Below are positions 18,780-25,950 of a stretch of 54,960 nucleotides of DNA, piece after piece. The stretch is from Verrucomicrobiaceae bacterium. GTDB lineage: Bacteria > Verrucomicrobiota > Verrucomicrobiia > Verrucomicrobiales > Verrucomicrobiaceae. Below the pieces are notes generated by a model. That model ran no database searches, was not told the origin of the DNA, and saw only the letters and a program-made list of their open reading frames with translations. The stretch's first letter is position 1, and every line of letters starts with the position of its first letter. Where the stretch lies: assembly GCA_027487315.1 (NCBI GenBank), contig JAIYDW010000055.1, positions 1-54,960 on the forward strand, written 5' to 3'. The translations under genes and the position numbers were made by a program.

Positions 18780-19196
18780 CTACCCCGCCCCTTCTACCTC
18801 ACCCGCCCGTCGCTTGAGGGTGACCCGGTGCACACCCTTGCGCAAGGTGGTCACATCAAAATTCACCATCATCCCTTCCCGATACCCGCCGAGCCGCAGC
18901 AAAGTCTCCAAACCAGCCAAGTCCACCGACTTAATCTCCTCTCGCGCTACGACTTGCACAAGCAAGACCCCTTCGACCAGTAAATCCAGTCTCGCAGCGT
19001 TCTCCACCTGCTTCCCTCGATACTGAAACCGCAATTTTTCCCCTCGGACAAAAGGCACCTCCATCTCCCGAAGTTCGATGCAAAGACATTCCTCATACGC
19101 TTCGCGGGTCAACCCAGGTCCCAAATGCTTATGCACCTCAAGAGCGGCTGCTAGCACACGATGCGGGAGATCTGGGTCCATGACCGAAACATTCAT
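18780..19196 (-). CDS. GxxExxY family protein with altered nuclease motif
   Basis: A 138-residue member of the GxxExxY family: HKHLGPGLTREAYEECL carries the naming motif, followed by the strand LDLLVEGVLLVQVVAREE. Family members normally have a PD-(D/E)XK-like D...E-x-K at that strand. Here the Glu and Lys positions read Gln and Val, so catalysis by the usual route is doubtful. Function of the family is unknown. The start at 19196 (MNVSVMDPDL) is used; the ATG at 19181 is also possible. Confidence 0.75.
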   Translation of the reverse strand: MNVSVMDPDLPHRVLAAALEVHKHLGPGLTREAYEECLCIELREMEVPFVRGEKLRFQYRGKQVENAARLDLLVEGVLLVQVVAREEIKSVDLAGLETLLRLGGYREGMMVNFDVTTLRKGVHRVTLKRRAGEVEGAG

Positions 19197-19524
19197 GATG
19201 AGCAAATTGACTGGTGAACGCTAGCCTCGGAATCCAAACAGGCAACTCACAGCCGCCATCCCAGAAAAATCGGCCCAAATCCTGCTCATAAGAAAACCCA
19301 TGACTCCAACCCATACCCCGCTTCACCCGCCGATACACCCAATCTAAACCTCATCACCGAGCAAGGAATCCAGTCGCATTTCGCTAGAAATGCACTATCC
19401 TTCCCCAGGTCGATTAAGCCCAGTTCGCCACCCTCAATACTGATTCGGTATTAATTTACAGAGTTTACTCCAATAGCCATAATTTAAGTTGCATTTATAG
19501 TTAACTGAGACTAAATTTGTTCTT
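19197..19524. other. 328-bp intergenic region, AT-rich on the right
   Basis: No coding sequence, tRNA or clear repeat was seen between the divergent GxxExxY and L,D-transpeptidase genes. The last 90 bases (about 19435-19524) are much richer in A and T than anything nearby and probably hold the transpeptidase promoter. One weak candidate is TTGCAT at 19489-19494 with TAAATT at 19512-19517, 17 bases apart, which would suit the inner start codon at 19573 better than the one at 19525. Confidence 0.4.
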
Positions 19525-20133
19525 ATGAGACTGTTCCAATCTCCCCTCCTTCTCGATCAGCCCAGTCGGTGGATGACGACTCCCTTCATTCGCTTGGTCG
19601 TGCTCCCTCTGTTAGCCATCAACGCCCTCTTTAGCGTCTCCTGCAAAACCGCGTCCAAAGACTCTGACGTGATTGTCAGCGTGAGAGACCAGAAACTCGG
19701 AATCTACGATCCCGACGGCAAACTCGTTAAATCCTACAAAATTTCGACTTCGAAGTTCGGCCTGGGGGACAGACCCGGCAGCAACTGCACCCCTCTGGGC
19801 AAACATGAGATCATTGCCAAAATCGGCCATGGACTTCCAAAAGGTGCCGTGCTGAAAAGCCGCAACTGGAATGGAGAAGTCCTTCCACCGAACGCTCCCG
19901 GTCGGGACCCCATCGTCTCACGCATTCTCTGGCTGAAGGGACTCGAAGGTCAAAACAAGAACGCCTACAAACGCTTCATCTACATTCACGGCACCCCCGA
20001 GGAGCAAAAACTCGGCAAGCCCGCCAGCTACGGTTGCATCCGCATGGGAATGACAGACGTCATCAAACTTTTCGAAGACCTTGGCATCGGTTCAACTGTC
20101 GAGATTACCCAAAAGCACCTTCCTCGCGGCTAA
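19525..20133 (+). CDS. L,D-transpeptidase (YkuD domain)
   Basis: A 202-residue exported enzyme that forms 3-3 cross-links in peptidoglycan or attaches proteins to it. After a hydrophobic signal segment (residues 20-40, possibly ending in acylated Cys40, weak lipobox) the YkuD domain begins near residue 48. The catalytic motif is complete: HGT at 155-157 and SYGCIRM at 168-174 with Cys171 and Arg173. The ATG at 19525 leaves a long N-terminus; Met17 (base 19573) would give a more normal signal peptide. It is monocistronic. Confidence 0.9.
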   Translation: MRLFQSPLLLDQPSRWMTTPFIRLVVLPLLAINALFSVSCKTASKDSDVIVSVRDQKLGIYDPDGKLVKSYKISTSKFGLGDRPGSNCTPLGKHEIIAKIGHGLPKGAVLKSRNWNGEVLPPNAPGRDPIVSRILWLKGLEGQNKNAYKRFIYIHGTPEEQKLGKPASYGCIRMGMTDVIKLFEDLGIGSTVEITQKHLPRG

Positions 20134-20191
20134 GTGCTGAATCTCCCTGGCCGATCCAGCCATTCCTGAAAAGGAGGCGAACAGTTCTTCC

Positions 20192-21655
20192 TCAAAGTAG
20201 AGGAATAAACAACCTCGCCACCCCATTGCGCAGCCGTTCGCCAAACGTCATTCCCTCCAGCATCGCAAGCGTCACCTCGACGCTCTGATCCCGCTTCACT
20301 TCAACCTCCTGAGTCAGCCTCGCCCCCAGCTCCGAATCGTAGCAAACAATGTTGAACTCAAAGTTCAGCCGCAAACTTCTGGGATCCCAATTGGTGCTCC
20401 CCACAAAACTCCACACCTCATCCACCACAAAGATCTTCGAATGATCAAACGGAGCTGGTGATTCAAAAATCCGGCACCCTCGCTCCATCAACTCCGGATA
20501 CAACGTCCGTGCCGCCCAGGAGACCAGCGCGATGTTGTTCTTCGCCGGTGTGATGATCGTCACTTCAACACCTCTTAAAGCACAGAGATTCAATGCGCCC
20601 ATCAACGTTGGTGAGGGCAGAAAATAAGGAGTCAAGATTCGTACCGAACGCCTCGCCGCATTCAGGGTTGCAAACAACGCTGTCGGCATCACCTCCAAAT
20701 CCGCATCCGGACCGTCCGGCAACCCCAGCGCACTGGTTCCCCCTACCGCCTCCAGTTGCGGGTAAAACACCTCTCCTTCCAACACTTCCCCGCAGCAGAA
20801 TTCCCAGTCTTCCGCAAAGACATGCTGCAATTGCTCCACCACCGGACCCCGAACCTCAAAATGCAAATCCTGCACCGGATGCCCCGGCTTCCGCGACAGC
20901 ATGTTACCTTCTCGAATATTCATTCCTCCAGTGAACCCGACCCGGCCGTCAACCACTATCACCTTACGGTGGTTCCTCAAATTCAGCGTCAACAACCTCT
21001 TGATGAATCGGTTCGGCATGAATCGCCTCACCGGCACCCCCAACCGCCTCAACTCCCGCGTCACCGGCGGCCACCCATACCGCGTTCCCGCATCATCGAC
21101 CATGACCCGCACTGCCACCCCACGCTTCACGGCCCTATCCAATGCCATCACAAACTCCCCACCAATCCCGGTCGCCTCAAAAATGTAACTCGCCAACGTC
21201 ACTGACACCTTCGCACCCTCAATCGCTCCAATCATCGCCGGCAACGCCTCATCCCCATTGTGCAAAACCCGCACCACATTCCCCACCGTGAAATGAAACC
21301 GCGAGATCCGATCCAAAGTCTGCGCTAGGTGGCAGTCACCTTCCCTCATTGACGGATCCAAATCCGCCGGAAGCGGACAAAACAGTCCCGGTTCCGTCAT
21401 GGCCACTCCAGGCAGAGCCTGCCTCAATTTCCGCCCTTGCCTTCGAATCAAATTGATCCCGAACAACAAGTAAAACACCGACCCCAGAAGCGGCACAAAC
21501 GTCACAATGACCAGCCAATAAGCAGCGGATCGTGCATCACGCTTTTTCAACAACACATGCACTCCGGTCGACACCGCCGCCGTCAAAGAAATCAGAGCCA
21601 GCACCACCGCCCAGACCCCAGGATTCTCAATTGCGCCCTCTAAATCTTCAAACAC
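20192..21655 (-). CDS. cls: cardiolipin synthase, phospholipase D family
   Basis: A 487-residue membrane enzyme joining phosphatidylglycerol units into cardiolipin. Two N-terminal helices (about residues 14-70) are followed by two HKD motifs: NHRKVIVVDGRVGFTGG and DHSKIFVVDEVWSFVGS, both complete with H-x-K-x4-D. The length fits ClsA. The start codon is GTG at 21655. It lies 57 bases downstream of the B12-dependent regulator in the same direction, so the two may be cotranscribed, which would tie lipid composition to light or cobalamin state. That link is inference. Confidence 0.9.
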   Translation of the reverse strand: MFEDLEGAIENPGVWAVVLALISLTAAVSTGVHVLLKKRDARSAAYWLVIVTFVPLLGSVFYLLFGINLIRRQGRKLRQALPGVAMTEPGLFCPLPADLDPSMREGDCHLAQTLDRISRFHFTVGNVVRVLHNGDEALPAMIGAIEGAKVSVTLASYIFEATGIGGEFVMALDRAVKRGVAVRVMVDDAGTRYGWPPVTRELRRLGVPVRRFMPNRFIKRLLTLNLRNHRKVIVVDGRVGFTGGMNIREGNMLSRKPGHPVQDLHFEVRGPVVEQLQHVFAEDWEFCCGEVLEGEVFYPQLEAVGGTSALGLPDGPDADLEVMPTALFATLNAARRSVRILTPYFLPSPTLMGALNLCALRGVEVTIITPAKNNIALVSWAARTLYPELMERGCRIFESPAPFDHSKIFVVDEVWSFVGSTNWDPRSLRLNFEFNIVCYDSELGARLTQEVEVKRDQSVEVTLAMLEGMTFGERLRNGVARLFIPLL

Positions 21656-21712
21656 CTCTCAAACTAACATCTTCCATCCTCATCGCCACAGAAACGATCA
21701 AACAGGGCAACC

Positions 21713-22636
21713 CTACGCCGTCCCCAACATGCGATCCAAACTCGGCAGATCCTTCAGCCACTCAATCTTAACGTCTCGACCACCAATGGCCGCCTCATAC
21801 CCGCTCGCAGCACGTCCTCCCACAACCAAGAGAATCTCATCAGGCAGCAACTTCCTCAACTCACGAATCTGCGCGAGCACAGTCGGACAGTTCTCAGGAT
21901 ACACCACACTCAACCCAACAGCCCTCGCCTTGCGCGCCCGCGCGCACGCCGCAATTTCCTCCGCCGGCAAATTCGGTCCCAAATAAGTCACTCGCCACCC
22001 CAAATCTCGCGCTGATGCCGCCACCAGCAAGGCTCCCAGCTCATGAATTTCCCCGCTCGGCGTCGCCACAACCAGTTCTGGCGCATTCGTCGCCGTTTGG
22101 CTCCCCGGCACCGGTGACATCAGCACCTCCCGAATCACCGCCGTCCCCAGATGCTCCTGACCCGACCGCAAATGCCCATCCTGCCAAGCCACTCCAATCT
22201 GACCAATCAACGGCGTAATCACCTGACGCAGCATCCCCCTCTGCCCAAACTGCAACCTGGCTCTTTGCAGCAGCCGCCGCAGCCGATCGCCCTCAAACGC
22301 CCTCGCCGCCGCCAAACACGCTCCCACATAGTCCTCCGTCGTCGTCAGTTCAGGACTCGCATCAACCGCAAAACTCCGATCCCCTTTCGGCCGCTCCTCA
22401 TGCAACAACCGCTCCAATGCCTCCATTTCCAACTCCGCCAAACAGCCAATCCGATGCCCCTTCGTCGTCAATTCCCCGAGCAGCCTCAATCGGCGCACAT
22501 CCTCCTCCGAATACATTCTCCGATTCGTCCCCGTCCGCGTCGGCGCCAGCGCTTGATAACGACGCTCCCAAATCCGGATCACATGCGCTGTCACGCCGCT
22601 CCTCTGACTGGCAATTTGAATGGGGACCATCAACAT
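21713..22636 (-). CDS. MerR-type regulator with cobalamin-binding light-sensor domain (CarH-like)
   Basis: A 307-residue protein. An N-terminal MerR winged helix (residues 4-72, VIRIWERRYQALAPTRT with RRMYSEEDV) is followed by the four-helix methionine-synthase-type cap and a B12-binding domain. The cap has W151-x9-E161-H162, the Wx9EH motif of CarH/LitR photoreceptors, and the B12 domain has E196-x-H198-x2-G201 (ExHxxG), with His198 as expected lower ligand. Family knowledge: adenosylcobalamin holds the tetramer on DNA in the dark and light releases it. The residue after Trp151 is Gln152, where I recall a His in Thermus CarH. Divergent from the SpmAB gene, upstream of cls. Confidence 0.88.
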   Translation of the reverse strand: MLMVPIQIASQRSGVTAHVIRIWERRYQALAPTRTGTNRRMYSEEDVRRLRLLGELTTKGHRIGCLAELEMEALERLLHEERPKGDRSFAVDASPELTTTEDYVGACLAAARAFEGDRLRRLLQRARLQFGQRGMLRQVITPLIGQIGVAWQDGHLRSGQEHLGTAVIREVLMSPVPGSQTATNAPELVVATPSGEIHELGALLVAASARDLGWRVTYLGPNLPAEEIAACARARKARAVGLSVVYPENCPTVLAQIRELRKLLPDEILLVVGGRAASGYEAAIGGRDVKIEWLKDLPSLDRMLGTA

Positions 22637-22716
22637 GAAAAAAAGTACGACTGATAAATACGCAAACTAGCACCGGACGGTTGCCCCAACATCCTCCTTC
22701 CTTTCTAGCTATCCTG

Positions 22717-22745
22717 TTGACGCAGCCTGCACCCCCCTTTATCTC
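22717..22745 (+). promoter_or_regulatory. candidate promoter for spmAB fusion
   Basis: TTGACG at 22717-22722 and TATCTC at 22740-22745 are 17 bases apart, a fair sigma-70 layout. Transcription would start close to the ATG at 22752, giving a leaderless or nearly leaderless message. The site lies in the 115-bp gap shared with the CarH-like gene and could be under its control. Weak evidence. Confidence 0.3.
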
Positions 22746-22751
22746 CCGCCC

Positions 22752-24194
22752 ATGCTGAACTACATCTGGGCCGCTATCGTCCTCGGCGGAATCCTCATCG
22801 CCGGCCTCCTCGGCAACCTCTCCGGTGAAAACGGAGTCATCCCCGCCGCCCTCGACATGGCCAAAACCGCCGTCATGGGCATCGCGCTACCCCTCTCTGG
22901 CATGATGATGTTCTGGCTCGGCACCATGCGCCTGATGGAAAAGGCCGGGCTCCTCGCCGCCGTCTCCCATCTCCTCCACCCCCTCATGCGCCGCCTTTTC
23001 CCGGAGGTTCCCGCCGGCCACCCCGCCCTCAGCGCCATGATCATGAACTTTGCCGCCAACATGCTCGGCCTCGGAAACAGCGCCACCCCGCTCGGGCTTA
23101 AAGCCATGGACCACCTGCAGCAGCTGAATCCGCACAAACAGACCGCCAGCAACGCCATGGTCACCTTCCTGGCCCTCAATACCGCCGCCTTCACCCTGGT
23201 CCCCATGACCGCCATCAACTACCTCGCCGCCGCCGGCATCAAAAACGCCTACGAAGTCATCTTCCCCACCATCCTCGCCACCGCCTGCACCACCGTCACC
23301 GCCATCGTCATGGCCAAGTCCCTCCAGCGCCTCTCCCGCTTCCGCGTCGAACCCGACACCGTCGATCCATCCGAATCGTCCTCGTCCAATCCGCAATCCG
23401 AAATCCCCAATCCGAAATCCCCATCCACCCGCTTCTCCCCGCGCGGCAAACTCTTCCTCACCCTGCTCCTCGCCGCCTTCGCCGGTGTCGCCGTGCTCGA
23501 ACTCGCCGCCCCCACCCTGCGCCAATCCGTCCTCGAAAAAACCGGTATCGCCAATGTCGTCAAAGCCGCCGAACAACGCAGCGCCGACGCCAAAGCCCAA
23601 GCCGCCGCAGCGAAACCCGTCGCCACCGAGACCACCGCCACCGTGACCCCCACCGGCTTCCGCGCCAGCCTCAACTCAGCCTCCGCTCTCGCCATCCCCT
23701 TCCTCCTCGTCCTCACCCTCGGCGTCGCCCTCGCCCGCCGCGTCAAAGTCTACGAGGAGTTCGTCGACGGTGCCAAAGAAGGCTTCGCTGTCGCCACCCG
23801 CATCATGCCCTTCCTCGTCGCCATGTTCGCCGCCCTTGCCATCTTCCGCTACTCCGGCGCCCTTCTCCTTCTGGAATACATGCTCGCCCCCCTCCTCGGA
23901 GCCGTCGGTTTCCCCGTCGACCTCCTCCCCATGGCCCTCATGCGCCCACTCAGCGGCTCCGGCTCCCTAGGTGTCCTCACCGAAATCCTCGCCCGCCCGG
24001 ATGCCTCCGAATTCCTCAAAATGACCGCTGCCATCATGTTCGGCTCCACTGAGACCACCTTCTATGTCCTCGCCGTTTACTTCGGCTCCGTTGGCGTCAA
24101 AAAAATCCGCCATGCCCTCATCGCAGGCCTCACCGCCGACTTCGTCGGCCTCACCATGTCCGTCGTCATTGGCCGCCTCATGTTCCCTTCCTGA
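22752..24194 (+). CDS. fused spore maturation proteins A and B (SpmAB), nucleoside recognition domains
   Basis: A 480-residue membrane protein. Residues 1-200 match SpmA (MNFAANMLGLGNSATPLGLKA) and residues about 240-480 match SpmB (PFLVAMFAALAIFRYSGA, LMRPLSGSGSLG, FGSTETTFYVLAVYFG), both of the Gate/nucleoside-recognition fold. Its role in non-sporulating bacteria is unknown; transport is likely. The linker (about residues 200-240) contains a heptad DNA repeat translated as SNPQSEIPNPKS, then an Ala-rich segment after a membrane helix. It is divergent from the CarH-like regulator. Confidence 0.87.
   Translation: MLNYIWAAIVLGGILIAGLLGNLSGENGVIPAALDMAKTAVMGIALPLSGMMMFWLGTMRLMEKAGLLAAVSHLLHPLMRRLFPEVPAGHPALSAMIMNFAANMLGLGNSATPLGLKAMDHLQQLNPHKQTASNAMVTFLALNTAAFTLVPMTAINYLAAAGIKNAYEVIFPTILATACTTVTAIVMAKSLQRLSRFRVEPDTVDPSESSSSNPQSEIPNPKSPSTRFSPRGKLFLTLLLAAFAGVAVLELAAPTLRQSVLEKTGIANVVKAAEQRSADAKAQAAAAKPVATETTATVTPTGFRASLNSASALAIPFLLVLTLGVALARRVKVYEEFVDGAKEGFAVATRIMPFLVAMFAALAIFRYSGALLLLEYMLAPLLGAVGFPVDLLPMALMRPLSGSGSLGVLTEILARPDASEFLKMTAAIMFGSTETTFYVLAVYFGSVGVKKIRHALIAGLTADFVGLTMSVVIGRLMFPS
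23388..23422 (+). repeat. five AATCCGC-type heptads inside spmAB
   Basis: Five tandem 7-base units: AATCCGC, AATCCGA, AATCCCC, AATCCGA, AATCCCC. The unit is not a multiple of three, so successive units are read in different frames. The array is 35 bases long and lies in the linker between the SpmA and SpmB halves, where it does not interrupt the frame. The same heptads fill the creB-creC gap and lie after 47028. Confidence 0.8.
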
Positions 24195-24226
24195 TTCTGC
24201 CCAGCACCGACAAATTTCAGAACCCC

Positions 24227-25333
24227 ATGCACCCCGCAGACCTCCTCCCCTTGGCTGACCTCCGCACCGTCGCCAACGCGATGCTCCAGCCCTACCGCGT
24301 GCATGTCCAGCTCGATTCCCTCACCGAACGCACCACCTCCATCGGCAGCCCCTACCTCGAAGCCCGCCTCGTCGACGCCACCGACTCTCTCCTCTGGCGC
24401 CTCTTCGACAACAACCCCTGCTTCCACCAACTCAAAGACCTTCCCCGCTCCGCCTTCATCGAACTCGACGCCGAATGGATCGACACAGGCAAATACGGCA
24501 TCGAACCCCGCTCCCCCAAAGTCCGACTCCTCTCCGAAGATGAGAAACAATCCCTCCTCCTCGGCGACCCCGAAACAGCCGCCCGCCAGCAATCCGACTG
24601 GCACACCATCCTGGAAAAACTCGCCTCCCTCTCCGACCCCCGTCTCCACCACCTCTGCCAACTCTTCCTCGACCGCTTCGCCGACCGCTACAAACGCACA
24701 GCCGCCGCCCGCGAAAATCACCACGCCCGCCGCGGCGGCCTCGTCGAGCACGTTGCCCAAATGATGCGCGCCTCGGACGCCCTCTGCTCCGTCTATCCCG
24801 ACCTCAATCGCGACCTCCTCATCGCTGGCATCCTCTTTCACGACTGCGGCAAAATGTGGGAAAACAGCTACCCCGAGACCGGCTTCTCCCAGCCCTACAA
24901 TCTCCACGGCGAAATGCTCGGCCACATCCCCCTCGGCCTCGAACTCGTCAACAAACTCTGGCGCGACCTCATGGACCTCCCAGAAGCCACCGACTGGACC
25001 CTCCTCGACCCCAACAGCGAGCACGTCCGCCTCCACCTCCTCCACCTCGTCGCCGCCCACCACGGCCAACTCGAATACGGCTCCCCCGTCCTCCCTAAAA
25101 CCCCCGAGGCCATCGCCCTTCACCACATCGACAACATCGACGCCAAACTCGAAATGTTCCGCCGCGGCTACCAGACCGCCAAAGAACTCGCCCCCCACAT
25201 CTACGACCGCTTCCGCCCCTGGCCCACCCGCATCGTCTCCCCCCTCAAATCCATCCCCCCACCCCCTCCTACAGAAGAAACCCCAGGCCCGGAATCACCT
25301 CCCATCACTGACAATCACCCTCCCGGCGACTAA
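24227..25333 (+). CDS. YhaM-like 3'-5' exoribonuclease / HD domain protein
   Basis: A 368-residue protein. Residues about 20-125 look like an OB-fold nucleic-acid-binding domain, and residues 155-330 form an HD phosphohydrolase domain with HH at 165-166, His175 (GGLVEHV), HD at 205-206 (ILFHDCGK) and a later His pair (VAAHHGQLEYG). This order matches YhaM/CBF1-type 3'-5' exoribonucleases. The C-terminus is proline-rich (SIPPPPPTEETPGPE). It follows spmAB by 32 bases and may be cotranscribed. Confidence 0.82.
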   Translation: MHPADLLPLADLRTVANAMLQPYRVHVQLDSLTERTTSIGSPYLEARLVDATDSLLWRLFDNNPCFHQLKDLPRSAFIELDAEWIDTGKYGIEPRSPKVRLLSEDEKQSLLLGDPETAARQQSDWHTILEKLASLSDPRLHHLCQLFLDRFADRYKRTAAARENHHARRGGLVEHVAQMMRASDALCSVYPDLNRDLLIAGILFHDCGKMWENSYPETGFSQPYNLHGEMLGHIPLGLELVNKLWRDLMDLPEATDWTLLDPNSEHVRLHLLHLVAAHHGQLEYGSPVLPKTPEAIALHHIDNIDAKLEMFRRGYQTAKELAPHIYDRFRPWPTRIVSPLKSIPPPPPTEETPGPESPPITDNHPPGD

Positions 25334-25413
25334 CGTCAGCCGCTGTCTGCCTAGTCGATCCAAAACAATGCAAATCCTCTGGCAAAGTCCATCCTTCACG
25401 GTAACTTCGTACC

Positions 25414-25638
25414 ATGGTCATCGAACAGCACCCGTCCTTGCAAAGCCTGTCACCCGCAGAAAAACTGCAATTGTCAGAGGAATTGTGTCTGGAGCTTTTG
25501 CTTGATGCAAAAAACAACGCCCTCTTGAACGAAGAGATCAAACGCCGCTACGATGCTTTTGAATCTGGCGAAGACACTGGCACCACCTGGAATGAACTCA
25601 AAACACGTCTTCTTTCCAGGCTCGCCGCCAATTCGTGA
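25414..25638 (+). CDS. addiction module antitoxin component (RelB-like)
   Basis: A 74-residue acidic helical protein of the putative addiction module component type: an N-terminal LSPAEKLQLSEEL block and a C-terminal GTTWNELKTRLLS block. This family sits upstream of ParE/RelE-like toxins, and here a ParE-like gene follows after three bases. It should neutralise the toxin and bind the module's own promoter. The promoter probably lies in the 80 bases before it. Confidence 0.8.
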   Translation: MVIEQHPSLQSLSPAEKLQLSEELCLELLLDAKNNALLNEEIKRRYDAFESGEDTGTTWNELKTRLLSRLAANS

Positions 25639-25641
25639 AGA

Positions 25642-25950
25642 ATGGACGTTATCTGGACAACGGGAGCCACGCATGAATTTCAGCAAGCATTCGAATATCT
25701 ACTTCTGAAAGACGAGTCGTCTGCTGCAGCATTGATAAACGAGGTTACCTCCGGAATCGACCTCATTCAGCGCCATCCGAATCTTGGCTCGTTCTTTGAA
25801 AAGCCTGTTCGAAAATGGCTTGTTGGTGGGCGCTATGGCCTAATTTATCGAGTGGAGAATCGGGGCATCATTATCCTCGCCTTCGCCAACATGATCGGTG
25901 ACCTGCGTCCGCTTCACGATCGCCTTCGTCATCTATTTGACACCCCATGA
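25642..25950 (+). CDS. type II toxin, RelE/ParE superfamily
   Basis: A 102-residue RelE/ParE-fold protein: helical hairpin [17 protein letters not shown], then the beta sheet with [24 protein letters not shown] and the C-terminal LHDRLRHLF. The GRYGLIYRV strand is typical of ParE/HigB-like toxins. The target (gyrase or mRNA) cannot be told. Its stop codon overlaps the uvrB start as ATGA (25947-25950), so uvrB translation may be coupled to that of the toxin. Confidence 0.82.
   Translation: MDVIWTTGATHEFQQAFEYLLLKDESSAAALINEVTSGIDLIQRHPNLGSFFEKPVRKWLVGGRYGLIYRVENRGIIILAFANMIGDLRPLHDRLRHLFDTP

Noticed and set aside
19435-19524. AT-rich patch as a sign of horizontal transfer
   Set aside because: Only about 90 bases, just before a gene with ordinary codon use; a promoter is the simpler reading.
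24077-25198. 373-codon antisense frame over the HD-domain gene
   Set aside because: Mirror of the real coding frame; Glu/Val/Gly/Phe bias and no motif.
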